From: an uncultured Latescibacterota bacterium | GTDB lineage: Bacteria > Latescibacterota > UBA2968 > UBA8231 | Direction of reading: 5' to 3' | Assembly (NCBI GenBank): GCA_958295495.1 | Contig: OY282352.1 | Span: 310,001-374,000 of the forward strand | DNA: 64,000 nt | Part shown: in pieces, positions 8,092 through 17,521 of the stretch | Layout: every line of letters starts with the position of its first letter | Position numbering within the stretch: position 1 is the first letter of the stretch | Program-made: the position numbers and the translations under genes | Notes under the pieces: model-generated | Told to the model about the DNA's origin: nothing | What the model saw: the letters and a program-made list of their open reading frames with translations, nothing else | The model's database searches: none

Positions 8092-10494
8092 TTATTTGCG
8101 CTCGGCGATTTTGCAGACCCAGATGCTAATTTCGTAGAGCAGGAGCAGGGGCAGGGCCATGAGGATCTGGGAGACCGGGTCGGGAGGCGTGAAGATCGCG
8201 CCGAGGACGAAGATGCCGATGATGGCATAGCGGCGGATATGGCGCATCCGTGCGGCAGTCAGCACCCCGACCTTGGCCAAAAAGAGCGACAGCACGGGCA
8301 TCTCAAAGACAATGCCAAAGCCGGCTATGAGCCGCAGCACAAAGCCGATGTACTCGTCAGCCGCCCATTGGGAGGTCATGTCGGGCGGCTCTAACGCGAG
8401 GAAAAAGCGCAGCCCGAGCGGGAGGACGATGTAATAAGCGAGTAGTGCGCCGACCGAGAAGCAGAGGACGCTCAGCGAGATAATGGGTAGCATGAGCCGT
8501 TTCTCGCGCTGCAAAAGCCCCGGGGCCACAAAGCTCCAGGCTTGGTAAAAGATGGCCGGCAGCGCGAGCAGCAACCCGCCGACAAAGGCGATTTGCAGGC
8601 TGATGAAGAAGTAGGTCATGGGCCGCAGGGCTTGCAGCCGGCGCGCCGGGGGTAGGTCGGCGAGGGGCGCGTCCGGCTCCGGCGCAGCACGGGGCTGGCC
8701 CAACCACTGGCTCACCAGCTTTTTGACCGCCCGCACAGCACCCGAGGATTGCTGGTTTTCCAAGCTGAGGACGGCTTCTTCGTACGGCCGGGTCAAGATC
8801 TGCACAATCGAGTCGGAGAGGGCAAAGCAGATCACCGCACCCACGGCGAGCGCGCCTAGGGCCTTGAGAATGCGCCAACGAAGTTCTTCGAGGTGGTCGA
8901 GAAAGGGCATGTTGTCTGCTCGGGGCGGGTCTGGTTCGCGGTCAGTTACCGCTGGCTCGCGGGCGAGTTGCGGGTTGCGGAAACGGGCGGCGAGGGCGGC
9001 AAGGGCGATCAGCAGGCAGCCATAGGCGAAGAAGTCGCCGTGCCGAGTGTAGAAGGTAGCGGGTTGGCCGACCGGCACGGTGGCAACCGCGACCGCGGGA
9101 GTGAAGAGGTCGGTCGCCTCGTAGGTGCGGCCAAACGGGTCGATGAACAGGGAGATGCCGGTGGTGGCAGCGCGGGCGATGGCCGTGCGGTTTTCAACGG
9201 CACGCATGGCGTTGATGAGCGCGTGTTGGTAGGGCCCCGCGCTGCGGCCAAACCACGAGTCATTGGTGATGTTGACCAGCACGCGCGCCCCGGCCGCCAC
9301 GTGCTGGCGGACGAGATCGGGAAAGATGGACTCAAAGCAGATGAGCACGGCAAAGGGATGCCGGGGATGGGCAAAAACCGCGTGCTCTGTGCCACGTGCG
9401 AATTCTGCCGGGCCGAGGTCGCCGGTCAGGCGGGTCCAGTCGATGTCGCGCAGTAGGGGGATGGCGTCTCGGTAGGGAGTCCGCTCGCCAAAGGGCACTA
9501 AGTGCATCTTGGCGTACGAAGGCAGGGCCCCGGCCCCGACCCCGGGCTGTACGAAGAAGGCCGCGTTGTAGTTCGCCTGCGGCGCACCGGTCAGCAAGGA
9601 AATGCCCAACTCCTCGACGAGTGCTTGGACGCGACCTCGGCAACCGGCCCGGCGCACGGGATCGCACGGCAGGGCGGTTTCGGGCCAGACCAGCAACTCG
9701 GGATCGCGCTTGGCCGCTTGGCGCGAGAGCGCGGCGAGGGCTGTGAAACTGCGCTCCAGCCCATTGGGTCCCCACTTGTCGGCGTACGTGGTGTTTGGCT
9801 GGATCAGGCCGATGCGCAGGCTCTCGGCCGGAACGGCCGCAGCCAGTGCGCTCTGAGCGTGGAGCCAAGGCAAGAGATAGCCCAAGGCAATGCCCGCGAG
9901 AAAGACGCGCCGCTCGACGAGCACCAAGTAGAACAGCGCGTTGAGGCCAACGACCCAACAGGAGACGCCAAAGACGCCGGTCCAAGTGGCGTACTGGATG
10001 AAGTGGGGCAGGGCCGCTTGGCTGTGCCCCAGCAAGAGCCAGGGAAACCCCAACTCCCCGAGGGAGAGCAGGTATTCCTGCCCGGTCCACAATAAAGGCA
10101 GCAGTGCAAGCGCCTTCGCACCCCACCGCGCGGCGAGCACGTTGAACAGCCCGATGCAGAGGCCGGTAAAAAGGCCCAAGTACGCGGCCATCAGCCCAGT
10201 GCCCCCAACGACGGCGGGCCCCCCGCCTTGGGTATAGGCCACCCAGTACAGGGACAGCAGATTCCAGACCAAACCGCTGATCCAGCCCGCGGCAAAGCCG
10301 CTTTTGAATCCGCGGCCCTGCAGCGCAAGCAGCAAAGGTACTAGCGCACAATGGGCCCAGAGCGGATGATAGAGAAAGGCGAGAGGGTGATCCGGGTGGC
10401 TGGGAAAGGCCAGCGCGAGTAAGGCCCCGCTCAGGGCGGCGAGCAGCAGGCGGTAGAGCGGGGTTAGGGCCAGAACAAAGCGCGGATTAGACAT
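8092..10494 (-). CDS. Apolipoprotein N-acyltransferase - TatC fusion protein
   Basis: One 800-residue frame joins two membrane proteins. Residues 1-528 are Lnt, which N-acylates lipoproteins. A multi-helix N-terminus is followed by a nitrilase-type domain with the expected Glu in LLVWPETALP, Lys in SYAKMHLVPFGERTPY and Cys in VLICFESIFPDLV, then a last helix. Residues 529-800 are TatC, the twin-arginine translocase receptor: MPFLDHLEELRWRIL, later FVAPGLLQREKR and a final GAIFTPPDPVSQILMALPLL. The TatC part has an extended periplasmic loop (RAVKKLVSQWLGQPR and following) between helices 1 and 2. No stop separates the halves. An in-frame ATG at 8910 could also start TatC alone, though without a strong ribosome site. 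Start ATG 10494. Confidence 0.88.
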   Translation of the reverse strand: MSNPRFVLALTPLYRLLLAALSGALLALAFPSHPDHPLAFLYHPLWAHCALVPLLLALQGRGFKSGFAAGWISGLVWNLLSLYWVAYTQGGGPAVVGGTGLMAAYLGLFTGLCIGLFNVLAARWGAKALALLPLLWTGQEYLLSLGELGFPWLLLGHSQAALPHFIQYATWTGVFGVSCWVVGLNALFYLVLVERRVFLAGIALGYLLPWLHAQSALAAAVPAESLRIGLIQPNTTYADKWGPNGLERSFTALAALSRQAAKRDPELLVWPETALPCDPVRRAGCRGRVQALVEELGISLLTGAPQANYNAAFFVQPGVGAGALPSYAKMHLVPFGERTPYRDAIPLLRDIDWTRLTGDLGPAEFARGTEHAVFAHPRHPFAVLICFESIFPDLVRQHVAAGARVLVNITNDSWFGRSAGPYQHALINAMRAVENRTAIARAATTGISLFIDPFGRTYEATDLFTPAVAVATVPVGQPATFYTRHGDFFAYGCLLIALAALAARFRNPQLAREPAVTDREPDPPRADNMPFLDHLEELRWRILKALGALAVGAVICFALSDSIVQILTRPYEEAVLSLENQQSSGAVRAVKKLVSQWLGQPRAAPEPDAPLADLPPARRLQALRPMTYFFISLQIAFVGGLLLALPAIFYQAWSFVAPGLLQREKRLMLPIISLSVLCFSVGALLAYYIVLPLGLRFFLALEPPDMTSQWAADEYIGFVLRLIAGFGIVFEMPVLSLFLAKVGVLTAARMRHIRRYAIIGIFVLGAIFTPPDPVSQILMALPLLLLYEISIWVCKIAERK

Positions 10495-10667
10495 CGGCAG
10501 TGGGGGTGATGTGCAAAAATATAGGAGGGAGGCCAAGGCGGAGCAAGGTGCTGGCACAGATTCTGCTTATTTACGTCGGTTGCGTCTAGTGCCCAGTGGC
10601 TTGTGGGGGCTAGACGCTACATTCGCGTGGTCTTTTTACTACAGCTTTGCCCAAGGAGGAAAGCGCC

Positions 10668-11387
10668 GTGCCAACGCAAACTCAGCCCATTGACTACGAC
10701 TTTGCCGCCCGCACTGTGGGCGAAGGGACCCCCTTCCACCGCGACGAACTGCCGCGAGAGCGGCTCGCGCGCTTGGGACCGCAGGCACTCAAGGACCAAG
10801 AGCTGTTGGCCGTGGCCTTGGGGACGGGGTATCGCGGTCGGCACGTAATGGACTTGGCCGAGGGCATCCTCGCCGATTACCCCAAGGAATCGCTGGTGGA
10901 TATGGATATAGGGGAATTGAGCCGGATCAAGGGGCTGGGCAAGGCCAAAGCCGGGGTCTTAGTCGCGGCGTTTGAACTGGCGCGTCGTGGGTTGCACAAG
11001 GGCTTGGGGGTGCGCCCGGTGATTAGCGCGCCCGGCGACGCGCTGTCCATGCTTTCCGACATCAAGGATCAGCAGCGCGAGCACTTTCTCTGCCTGTATC
11101 TCAACGCCCGCAATCAGGTGATCCACAAGGAGATCGTGTCCATCGGCAGTCTATCTTCGGCCATCGTGCATCCGCGCGAGGTCTTTCGCACGGCCGTATC
11201 GCAGGCTGCGGCCAGCGTGATCTTGGCGCACAACCATCCCTCCGGCGACGTGTCGCCCAGCCAGGACGACATCAACCTGACGCGGCGCTTGGTGCAGGCC
11301 GGCGAAATCATGGGCATTGACGTGCTCGACCACCTCATCATCGGTAGCGACGATTTTCTCAGTTTGAAGGAGCGCGGCTTGATCTGA
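10668..11387 (+). CDS. radC: RadC family (UPF0758) JAMM-domain protein
   Basis: A 239-residue RadC-family protein: an N-terminal helix-hairpin-helix region (LSRIKGLGKAKAGVLVAAFELARR), then an MPN+/JAMM domain with the metal site HNHPSGDVSPSQDD. Despite the name, a DNA-repair role is not established for this family. The GTG at 10668 is preferred because AAGGAGG lies eight bases upstream at 10653-10659; the frame is open back to a TTG at 10647. The gene is divergent from lnt-tatC, and the 173 bases between (10495-10667) should hold both promoters. Confidence 0.92.
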   Translation: MPTQTQPIDYDFAARTVGEGTPFHRDELPRERLARLGPQALKDQELLAVALGTGYRGRHVMDLAEGILADYPKESLVDMDIGELSRIKGLGKAKAGVLVAAFELARRGLHKGLGVRPVISAPGDALSMLSDIKDQQREHFLCLYLNARNQVIHKEIVSIGSLSSAIVHPREVFRTAVSQAAASVILAHNHPSGDVSPSQDDINLTRRLVQAGEIMGIDVLDHLIIGSDDFLSLKERGLI

Positions 11388-11464
11388 AGGAAGAAAATTG
11401 TATTTGCTCGGCAAAAGCATATATTACTGACGAGCACAGCAATCTATACGAGGGTACGCGAGCG

Positions 11465-12142
11465 ATGAAAGACGAAGACAGTCATCTAATTCGGGTGTAC
11501 ATTTTCAACATGTATCCCTACCCAGACGCGGAGCAGGGCTTGGGCATACCGCAGAAATTTTTGGCTTTGCTCAAGGGCACAGAAAACAGCGTGGTGCCCA
11601 TCACGATCGGCCACTTTGAGGGCCAAGCCCTCGCCATGGCTCTCCGCAAAATTGCCTTGCCGCGGCCTTTGCCGCACGATCTGTTGTGCAACCTGCTCAA
11701 GCGAATCGACGCCGTGGTCCACAAACTGGTGGTCCACACACTCAAAGAGGATGTTTTCCACGCGTACCTGCTGGTCCAAGCCGAGGGCCAGTCCTTCTAT
11801 CTCGACTGCCGCCCCAGCGACGGCATGATCTTGGCCACGCTCTTGGACGTACCACTCTTCATGACTCCAGAGGTAATGGAGGCGGCCGGCCAGCCGCTGG
11901 AGCACTCCGACCAGCGCGAAGCGGACAAGGGCGAACAAGCCGCTGCGCTCGCAGAGGACAAAGCGGCTGAGCGCGAAGGTGCTGCGAAGAAGTCGGAGGC
12001 GTTCGTGGATCCGCAGACGGGCGAGCCGATAAGCCAGTTGGAACAGCTCAAGGCACACTTGGACTGGCTCATCGCCCAAGAGGCCTACGAGCAGGCGGCC
12101 AAGGTCCGCGACCGCATCAGCAAGCTAGAGTCCGAAGGCTGA
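11465..12142 (+). CDS. Bifunctional nuclease (BFN) domain protein with C-terminal UVR motif
   Basis: A 225-residue protein with an N-terminal BFN/DUF151 domain (VVPITIGHFEGQALAMAL, then VHKLVVHTLKEDVFHAYL and DCRPSDGMILATLLDVPLF). A charged linker of about 50 residues follows, then a UvrB/UvrC-type UVR motif (QLEQLKAHLDWLIAQEAYEQAAKVRDRI). BFN-domain proteins are reported to have RNase and DNase activity; the UVR motif mediates protein contacts. BFN plus UVR is a recurrent architecture in Bacteroidetes/Chlorobi relatives, which fits an FCB host. It follows radC by 77 bases on the same strand. Confidence 0.88.
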   Translation: MKDEDSHLIRVYIFNMYPYPDAEQGLGIPQKFLALLKGTENSVVPITIGHFEGQALAMALRKIALPRPLPHDLLCNLLKRIDAVVHKLVVHTLKEDVFHAYLLVQAEGQSFYLDCRPSDGMILATLLDVPLFMTPEVMEAAGQPLEHSDQREADKGEQAAALAEDKAAEREGAAKKSEAFVDPQTGEPISQLEQLKAHLDWLIAQEAYEQAAKVRDRISKLESEG

Positions 12143-12182
12143 GGGGCACACTCGCCGCGCCGCGCTTGGACGCTCACGCTCT

Positions 12183-12215
12183 TGCACTGTTGTTGCCGTG
12201 CAGGGGCGTTTTTTT
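12183..12215 (+). terminator. Possible weak terminator between converging genes
   Basis: TGCAC (12183-12187) can pair with GTGCA (12198-12202), and a run of seven T follows at 12209-12215. The stem is short and a few bases separate it from the T-run, so this is only a candidate end for the plus-strand transcript, just before the convergent mnmG stop. Confidence 0.3.
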
Positions 12216-12220
12216 GTGCG

Positions 12221-14104
12221 CTAGCTAGCGGCTTGAGTGCGGGCGTGCAAGAAGACCATGAGCGAAGCGAGGTCGGCGGGCGAGACCCCGGAAATGCGCG
12301 AAGCCTGTCCTAGGGTCTGCGGGCGAATCGCCGCGAGCTTTTGGCGCGCCTCGGTCGAAATGTTCAGTCCGGGAGCGGCGAAGTCAAAATCGGTCGGTAA
12401 CCGCAGGGATTCGAGGCGCTTGAGCTTTTGCGCTTGGGTTTCTTGACGCTTGATGTACCCCGCGTATTTGATCTCGGCTTCGACGTGTTCGGCCGCGTCT
12501 GGGGAGAGGGGCTGTGGAGGCGGGGCGAATTCGCAGAGGTGGTCGTAGGTGAGTTGGGGGCGGCGCAGCAACTCGGCGAGCGAGGTCGATTCGGTGATGG
12601 GAGCAGTGCCCTGCCGCCCCAAGACCTCCCGCACCTTTTCGGTCGGTTTGACGCGCTCGTGCTGTAGGCGTGTGCGCTCGGCAGCGACCTGTTGCTGCTT
12701 GGTTTGAAATTGATGCCACAGGTCGTCGCCGACCAACCCCAGCGCTCGGCCCTTGGCCATCAGTCGGTCGTCGGCGTTGTCCTCGCGCAAGAGCAGGCGA
12801 TGCTCGGCGCGCGAGGTGAAGATGCGGTACGGTTCGAGCGTGCCTTTGGTCACGAGGTCGTCGATTAGGACGCCGATGTACGCATCGGCGCGCGTGAGCA
12901 CGAGCGGGTCGTCGCCGCGAGCCTTGAGCACGGCGTTGATGCCGGCCATAATCCCCTGGGCCGCAGCTTCTTCGTAGCCGGTGGTGCCGTTGATCTGGCC
13001 GGCGAAGAAGAGATGGGCCACGCGCTTGGTCTCTAGATGTGGGTAGAGTTGGGTCGGCGGGGCGTAATCGTATTCGACCGCGTACGCCGGGCGCATGATC
13101 TCAGCCCGTTCGAGGCCGGGCAGGGAGCGCACGATCTGGGGTTGCAGGGCCTCCGGCAGGCTCATCGACAGGCCGTTGAGATAAAACTCAAGGGTGCGCC
13201 GTCCTTCTGGCTCGACGAAAACTTGGTGCCGCTCCTTGTCGGCAAAGCGTGCGATTTTGTCCTCTATGGAGGGACAGTAGCGCGGGCCGATGCCCTCGAT
13301 GCGCCCGCTGTACATGGCCGAGCACGACAGATTGTCTTGGACGATCTGGTGGGTGTGGGCGTTGGTGTAGGTGATCCAGCAGGGCATTTGCGGCTGGGTA
13401 ATTTTTTGCACCGCATAGGAAAAGGGACGCGGTGGGTCGTCCCCGGGCTGTTCTTCAAACGCGGCAAAGTCGAGGGTGCGGCCATTGACGCGCGGTGGGG
13501 TGCCGGTTTTGAGACGGCCGGTCTCAAAGCCGAGCGCGACCAAGCCCTCGGCGGCCTTTTCGGCGGCGGTCTCGCCGGCGCGCCCGGCGCTATAAGAGAA
13601 ATCGCCGACGTGGATCTTGCCTCGGAGGAAGGTGCCGGTCGTGAGGATGACGGTGCGCCCGCGGTAGGCGATGCCGCCCTTGACGCCGACGCCTTGGACG
13701 GCTCCGTCCTCGATCAGCAAGCTCTCCATCAGGCCCTGGCGGATGTCGAGATGCTCCTGCTGTTCGCAGGTGTACTTCAATTCAAATTGATAGTCCTTTT
13801 TGTCGGCTTGGGCCCGCGAGGCACGCACGGCTGGTCCGCGCGAGGTGTTGAGGCGGCGGAATTGGATGCCGGTGCGGTCAATGTTGATGGCCATCTGGCC
13901 GCCGAGCGCGTCGATTTCCTTGACGATGTGCCCCTTGCCGATCCCGCCGATAGCCGGGTTGCAGGACAGCTGGCCAATGGTGTCCAGATTCATGGTCAGG
14001 AGCAGGGTCTCGGCCCCCATGCGCGCCGCGGCGAGCGCGGCCTCAGTGCCGGCGTGGCCGCCGCCGACGACGATGACTTGGTACGCTTTCTCGCAGAAAA
14101 TCAC
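12221..14104 (-). CDS. mnmG: tRNA uridine-5-carboxymethylaminomethyl(34) synthesis enzyme MnmG
   Basis: FAD-dependent partner of MnmE in modifying U34 of tRNAs; 627 residues, the family length. The FAD-binding [17 protein letters not shown] is at the N-terminus. The family signatures [26 protein letters not shown] (in part) and [16 protein letters not shown] follow, then [12 protein letters not shown] and a [18 protein letters not shown] segment. Start is a GTG at 14104 overlapping the TGA of the upstream 'virulence factor' gene, so this tRNA-modification gene ends a C1-metabolism operon. A plus-strand frame of about 1.2 kb opposite it is an antisense shadow. Confidence 0.96.
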   Translation of the reverse strand: MIFCEKAYQVIVVGGGHAGTEAALAAARMGAETLLLTMNLDTIGQLSCNPAIGGIGKGHIVKEIDALGGQMAINIDRTGIQFRRLNTSRGPAVRASRAQADKKDYQFELKYTCEQQEHLDIRQGLMESLLIEDGAVQGVGVKGGIAYRGRTVILTTGTFLRGKIHVGDFSYSAGRAGETAAEKAAEGLVALGFETGRLKTGTPPRVNGRTLDFAAFEEQPGDDPPRPFSYAVQKITQPQMPCWITYTNAHTHQIVQDNLSCSAMYSGRIEGIGPRYCPSIEDKIARFADKERHQVFVEPEGRRTLEFYLNGLSMSLPEALQPQIVRSLPGLERAEIMRPAYAVEYDYAPPTQLYPHLETKRVAHLFFAGQINGTTGYEEAAAQGIMAGINAVLKARGDDPLVLTRADAYIGVLIDDLVTKGTLEPYRIFTSRAEHRLLLREDNADDRLMAKGRALGLVGDDLWHQFQTKQQQVAAERTRLQHERVKPTEKVREVLGRQGTAPITESTSLAELLRRPQLTYDHLCEFAPPPQPLSPDAAEHVEAEIKYAGYIKRQETQAQKLKRLESLRLPTDFDFAAPGLNISTEARQKLAAIRPQTLGQASRISGVSPADLASLMVFLHARTQAAS

Positions 14105-14382
14105 GATCGTTTATACTCGGCGAGAATGCGGTCGCCTTCCTCTTGGGTTTCGCGCAAGAGCATTTGTAGCACGTCTTCGGGGGTGCCGGCGCACTCTTGC
14201 TTTTCGGACCAGTGCCACTGCTCCAAATAGGCGTCGGTGCCCACCAGCCCCTCCTGCATGGCGATGCGGTCGATCGCGAGCTGGAAGCGGGCGGGCAGGG
14301 TGTGTGAGCGCGGCCGGCGGCCGGCAAAGAGCTTGATTTGCGCGGGAATGTCGCGCCAGTAGAGGACTTGGTATTGAATCAT
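14101..14382 (-). CDS. Small 'virulence factor' (PF13769-type) family protein
   Basis: A 93-residue protein matching my memory of the family labelled 'virulence factor': [18 protein letters not shown], then [18 protein letters not shown] and [10 protein letters not shown]. The label is historical and no biochemical function is established. As I recall, homologues sit beside methylenetetrahydrofolate reductase and corrinoid-methyltransferase genes, and here it is coupled by a four-base overlap to a homocysteine methyltransferase gene (ATGA at 14382). It is soluble, with no signal peptide. The context argues for an accessory role in C1 or methyl transfer. Confidence 0.7.
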   Translation of the reverse strand: MIQYQVLYWRDIPAQIKLFAGRRPRSHTLPARFQLAIDRIAMQEGLVGTDAYLEQWHWSEKQECAGTPEDVLQMLLRETQEEGDRILAEYKRS

Positions 14383-15368
14383 GAGTCGAGTGCTTGGCGA
14401 AAGGCGCGGATGTGGTCGGGCGTGGTGCCACAGCAGCCGCCGATGATTTGGACGCCGGCAGCCGCTAAGCTTGGGATGTGCGCGGCCATTTCCTCGGGGC
14501 TTTGCGAGTAGATGGTGCGGAGGGCACTGTTGAGCCGCGGCATGCCGGCGTTGGGATAGGTCATCAGCTTCTTGGCGAAGCCGCGCTCCTGCATGGCGGC
14601 CTTAAACTGCTCGACGCCGCAAAGGGCGTACGGCATGCCAGTGTGCTCGCTGCGCCGGGTTTCGGCGCCGCAGTTGACCCCGACGAGGTGGACATGGTCG
14701 AGGAGGTTGTCGCCGCCGGAGTATTGGCCCGAGGCGAGTACGTCCAACAGGTCGGCGGCCGAGTGCCCCCAATCGGTGCGATAGACGACCTGCTTGCTTT
14801 TGCGGTCCCGCGTGTATTTGAGCGCGAGGTTGACGGCAATGGGCAGGCCGGTCTGGCGGGCGATGTCGCAGACCATGGCCGCTTCGACTGCGGAAAACTG
14901 AGTCTCAACGGAGAAGAAATCGACCCCGCCTTCGCAGAGCGCGTCGATGATGCGCTGATGCGCGGCGCGGACCTTGTGGTTGGCAATGCCGAAATCCGTA
15001 CTACCCGCGTCGGCTTCGATGGCTCCGGGGGAGGGGCCGATGGAGCCGGCGATGAAGACGTCCCGCTCGCCGAGTTCCCGGGCGCGCTGCGCCAATGCGG
15101 CCCCGCGCCGGGCCAGCGCACCGGCTTGGGACGGGTCTTTGCCGGCCATGGCGAGATGCAGCTCAGAGGCGACAAAGGTGTTGGTGCCAATGCAGTCGGC
15201 ACCCGCGGCAATGTAGTCGGTATGAATAGCGACGACCGCCTCCGGGTGGCTTTCGTTGGCGAGGGTGGAGTTGGTCAGCTCGATTTGGCGGGCGAAAAGC
15301 TGGGAGCCAAAGCCGCCATCGTACAAGAGGGGGCGCGGGTCGTCGAGGCGCTGGAGGAAAGAGGACAC
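14379..15368 (-). CDS. Homocysteine S-methyltransferase family protein
   Basis: A 329-residue TIM-barrel methyltransferase that moves a methyl group to a thiol such as homocysteine. The zinc ligands are visible as the cysteine in LVGVNCGAET and the CC pair in IIGGCCGTTPDHIRA; the N-terminal LLYDGGFGSQLF and GTNTF are also typical. It lacks the cobalamin and folate modules of MetH, so the donor is either a small methylated compound (S-methylmethionine or betaine type) or a separate corrinoid protein like that at 32.5 kb. It is followed in the same operon by the 'virulence factor' gene. Confidence 0.9.
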   Translation of the reverse strand: MSSFLQRLDDPRPLLYDGGFGSQLFARQIELTNSTLANESHPEAVVAIHTDYIAAGADCIGTNTFVASELHLAMAGKDPSQAGALARRGAALAQRARELGERDVFIAGSIGPSPGAIEADAGSTDFGIANHKVRAAHQRIIDALCEGGVDFFSVETQFSAVEAAMVCDIARQTGLPIAVNLALKYTRDRKSKQVVYRTDWGHSAADLLDVLASGQYSGGDNLLDHVHLVGVNCGAETRRSEHTGMPYALCGVEQFKAAMQERGFAKKLMTYPNAGMPRLNSALRTIYSQSPEEMAAHIPSLAAAGVQIIGGCCGTTPDHIRAFRQALDS

Positions 15369-15383
15369 GGGGTTTGTCTCCGT

Positions 15384-16298
15384 CTAGGGCAGGGTGTCGG
15401 CGCGGGAGTCGCTGAACAGCCATTCGAGCAAGCGTTGGCCAAAGTCCGGCGCGAAGTGCGGTATGTGTGCGCCTTGCTCAATGGTCCACAGGTCGATGGT
15501 GACGTCGTTGCGGCAGCCCGTGCGGTAGCGGGTGCGGACCGTCTCGGGGCCGTCGAGGTCTTGGTCGAGGTCGAGCGATGGGAGGGTTTCTGGATCGGTG
15601 AGGTTGCAGCGGGCGAGCGCGGCCCAGCGCAGCGCGACTTCTTCTGCGCCCGCGTACTCGTGCTCACCCGTGCTCCCGTCGTAGGCTACGACCTCGTCGG
15701 CCGTGCCGTGGATTTGCAGCACCGAGACCGGGGATGCGAAGGCACAACGGGAGGGATCGCTAAAGGAAGTGCCGGCGAGGCTGGCAATGGCGACCAAGCC
15801 CGGGATGCCTTCACAGGCGAGTCGGTAGGACATAAAGCCGCCGTTGGAGTGCCCGAGAGCGAAGATGCGCTCTACGGCGATGTGCGTGGCGGCCTCTTCG
15901 AGCAGTCCGGAAAGGTACTTCACGTCATCGACTTGGGTGTTGTGGAGGTCGCAGCAGAAGTCCGTGGCGTTCCAGAAGCGATGGCCATCGGGGTCGCGCG
16001 TGCCGTTGGCCATAATGAGGGCGAAGCGAGCGTCGTTCACTCGCTTTGAGAGGCCGAAATAGCGGTCGTGCTGGGCCAAATGGCTGGTGAAGCCGTGCAG
16101 GCTGAGCACGAGCGGGATAGGTGTTTCGGGGTCGTGAGCGGCTGGGAGGACCAAGAGGGCCGGGCGTTGGCCGCCCAACGTGTGGACTATGTGATTCTTA
16201 CTCAGATCGGCGACCAACTCGGTATGGGATATTTCGCCGCAGGCGGCGAGGGTCAACGACAGCAGAGCAGCAAAGATACAGATTTTGTCGTGCCGCAT
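15384..16298 (-). CDS. PHB-depolymerase/feruloyl-esterase-like lipoprotein
   Basis: A 304-residue alpha/beta hydrolase anchored as a lipoprotein. The N-terminus MRHDKICIFAALLSLTLAAC ends in a lipobox. The oxyanion region is VLSLHGFTSH, the nucleophile elbow FALGHSNGGFMSYRLA (G-x-S-x-G), the acid in HGTADEVV and the final His near GAHIPHFA. This is the LpqC/esterase-PHB family acting on aryl or polyhydroxyacid esters. ATG 16298 has GGAAAGGAGGG just upstream; the open frame continues a little further without a site. It lies between the C1 methyltransferase genes in the same direction. Confidence 0.85.
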   Translation of the reverse strand: MRHDKICIFAALLSLTLAACGEISHTELVADLSKNHIVHTLGGQRPALLVLPAAHDPETPIPLVLSLHGFTSHLAQHDRYFGLSKRVNDARFALIMANGTRDPDGHRFWNATDFCCDLHNTQVDDVKYLSGLLEEAATHIAVERIFALGHSNGGFMSYRLACEGIPGLVAIASLAGTSFSDPSRCAFASPVSVLQIHGTADEVVAYDGSTGEHEYAGAEEVALRWAALARCNLTDPETLPSLDLDQDLDGPETVRTRYRTGCRNDVTIDLWTIEQGAHIPHFAPDFGQRLLEWLFSDSRADTLP

Positions 16299-16400
16299 AT
16301 CGACCCTCCTTTCCGTTGGCGATCTACAAGCCGACGGCAACAAAGCCCGTCCTAAGCTCAGTTTTTAATCTACGGGATAAGGCCAATAATGACCAACGCG

Positions 16401-17429
16401 CTAGGCGGCGAGCTCGCCCTTGCGATAGGCGCGGAGGAAAGCGGCGCAGTACTCGTCTCGGCCCAATAGCATATCCTCGGCTAGTTGGTAGGGGCGGGCT
16501 TGCCGGTCGGTGGCAAAGAGGTCGGCCAGTGAGGTGGTCGTCGGGTCCATGATCGCGCTGTCGGCACCGGCTTCGACGGCCAGCAGCAGGAAGGCATCGT
16601 TGATCAAGTGGCGGCAGGGCAGGCCGAAGGAGACATTGGAGAAGCCACCGGTGATGTGAATTTCGGCACCCAACTCGCCGCGCAATTGGCGGATGGCGTC
16701 AAAGGCGTGGTGGCCGAATTGCGCGTCAACCGAGATGGGGAAAATTAGGGGATCGATGTAGAGGTCAGAAAGCGGCAGGTCCAATGCTTGGGCCTTATCG
16801 ACCATGCGCCGAGCATGGTCAATTCGTTCCTCGGCGCTTTGCGGCATACCGGACTCACCCGCCGCGGTGATAATGACTTGGGCGTTGTACCGTTTGGCCA
16901 GCTCTAGGGCTTCGGGCCGCTCTAAAGACGCGGAGTTGAGCAGTAGGCGCTGGGGGTGGTCGGCACCGGTTTCGAGGCCGACGGCAAGGGTGTCTAGCTG
17001 GGAGGAGTCGATGGCTAGTGCCGTCTGCGACATGGCCGATACCGTCTGCACCAACCAGCGCATGGCCTCTTGTCGCTCTGCCGGCTTGAGGGATATCTCA
17101 TCGACATTGAGGTCGAGAAAATCAGTGCCGGCCGCTTCTTGGCGCTGTACTTGGCGGCGGAGGTAGCCGAGGGCATCCACGTTGCCGAGCATGGCTTGTT
17201 GCACGGCGATCTTGAGATGTTTGACGCGGCCTTCCTCGTAGTCTTGGGTTGTTTTAACTGCCGCGGGAATCTGGAGGAAACGGCGCTTGTTGTTGGCGTC
17301 GCGGAAGCGCACCGATTCGACGCCTTGAGGATCTGCGCCGATGAGCTTGCCTTTGCGCAAGATGACGCGGGTGGTGTGGATGTTTTCGCCGATGACGACG
17401 AAGGGACGGTCCGTACCGGGGATGTTCAT
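16401..17429 (-). CDS. Pterin-binding (DHPS-like) methyltetrahydrofolate:corrinoid methyltransferase
   Basis: A 342-residue TIM-barrel protein of the dihydropteroate-synthase superfamily, like AcsE/MtgA and the methyltetrahydrofolate domain of MetH. Signatures are VVIGENIHTTR at the N-terminus, AAGTDFLDLNVDEIS, ALAIDSSQLDTL, LLLNSAS, LYIDPLIFPIS and ITGGFSNVSFGLP. These enzymes move a methyl group between a corrinoid protein and tetrahydrofolate. It is the first gene of the minus-strand operon that runs to mnmG. Its probable partner corrinoid protein is at 32483-33226, on the other side of the accessory block. Confidence 0.88.
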   Translation of the reverse strand: MNIPGTDRPFVVIGENIHTTRVILRKGKLIGADPQGVESVRFRDANNKRRFLQIPAAVKTTQDYEEGRVKHLKIAVQQAMLGNVDALGYLRRQVQRQEAAGTDFLDLNVDEISLKPAERQEAMRWLVQTVSAMSQTALAIDSSQLDTLAVGLETGADHPQRLLLNSASLERPEALELAKRYNAQVIITAAGESGMPQSAEERIDHARRMVDKAQALDLPLSDLYIDPLIFPISVDAQFGHHAFDAIRQLRGELGAEIHITGGFSNVSFGLPCRHLINDAFLLLAVEAGADSAIMDPTTTSLADLFATDRQARPYQLAEDMLLGRDEYCAAFLRAYRKGELAA

Positions 17430-17521
17430 TGGGATTCCGTATCGGGGTGAATTGGCGATTAGGACGGGCGTTGTTGGATGAAGTTGAATAATTGGATAAT
17501 AAAGATAGGCTTCTTCAATAG

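Noticed and set aside
9332..10351. Second minus-strand frame inside the lnt part of the fusion
   Set aside because: Arginine/proline-rich out-of-phase reading of a gene with clear catalytic residues in the other frame.
13037..14230. Plus-strand open frame of about 400 codons opposite mnmG
   Set aside because: It lies wholly antisense to an unmistakable mnmG and its translation has no family motif; GC-rich codon bias opens such frames.
14478..16049. Plus-strand open frame of about 520 codons
   Set aside because: Antisense to the homocysteine methyltransferase and the esterase, both of which carry full motifs; the composition (G/V/A/E-rich) is typical of a shadow frame.
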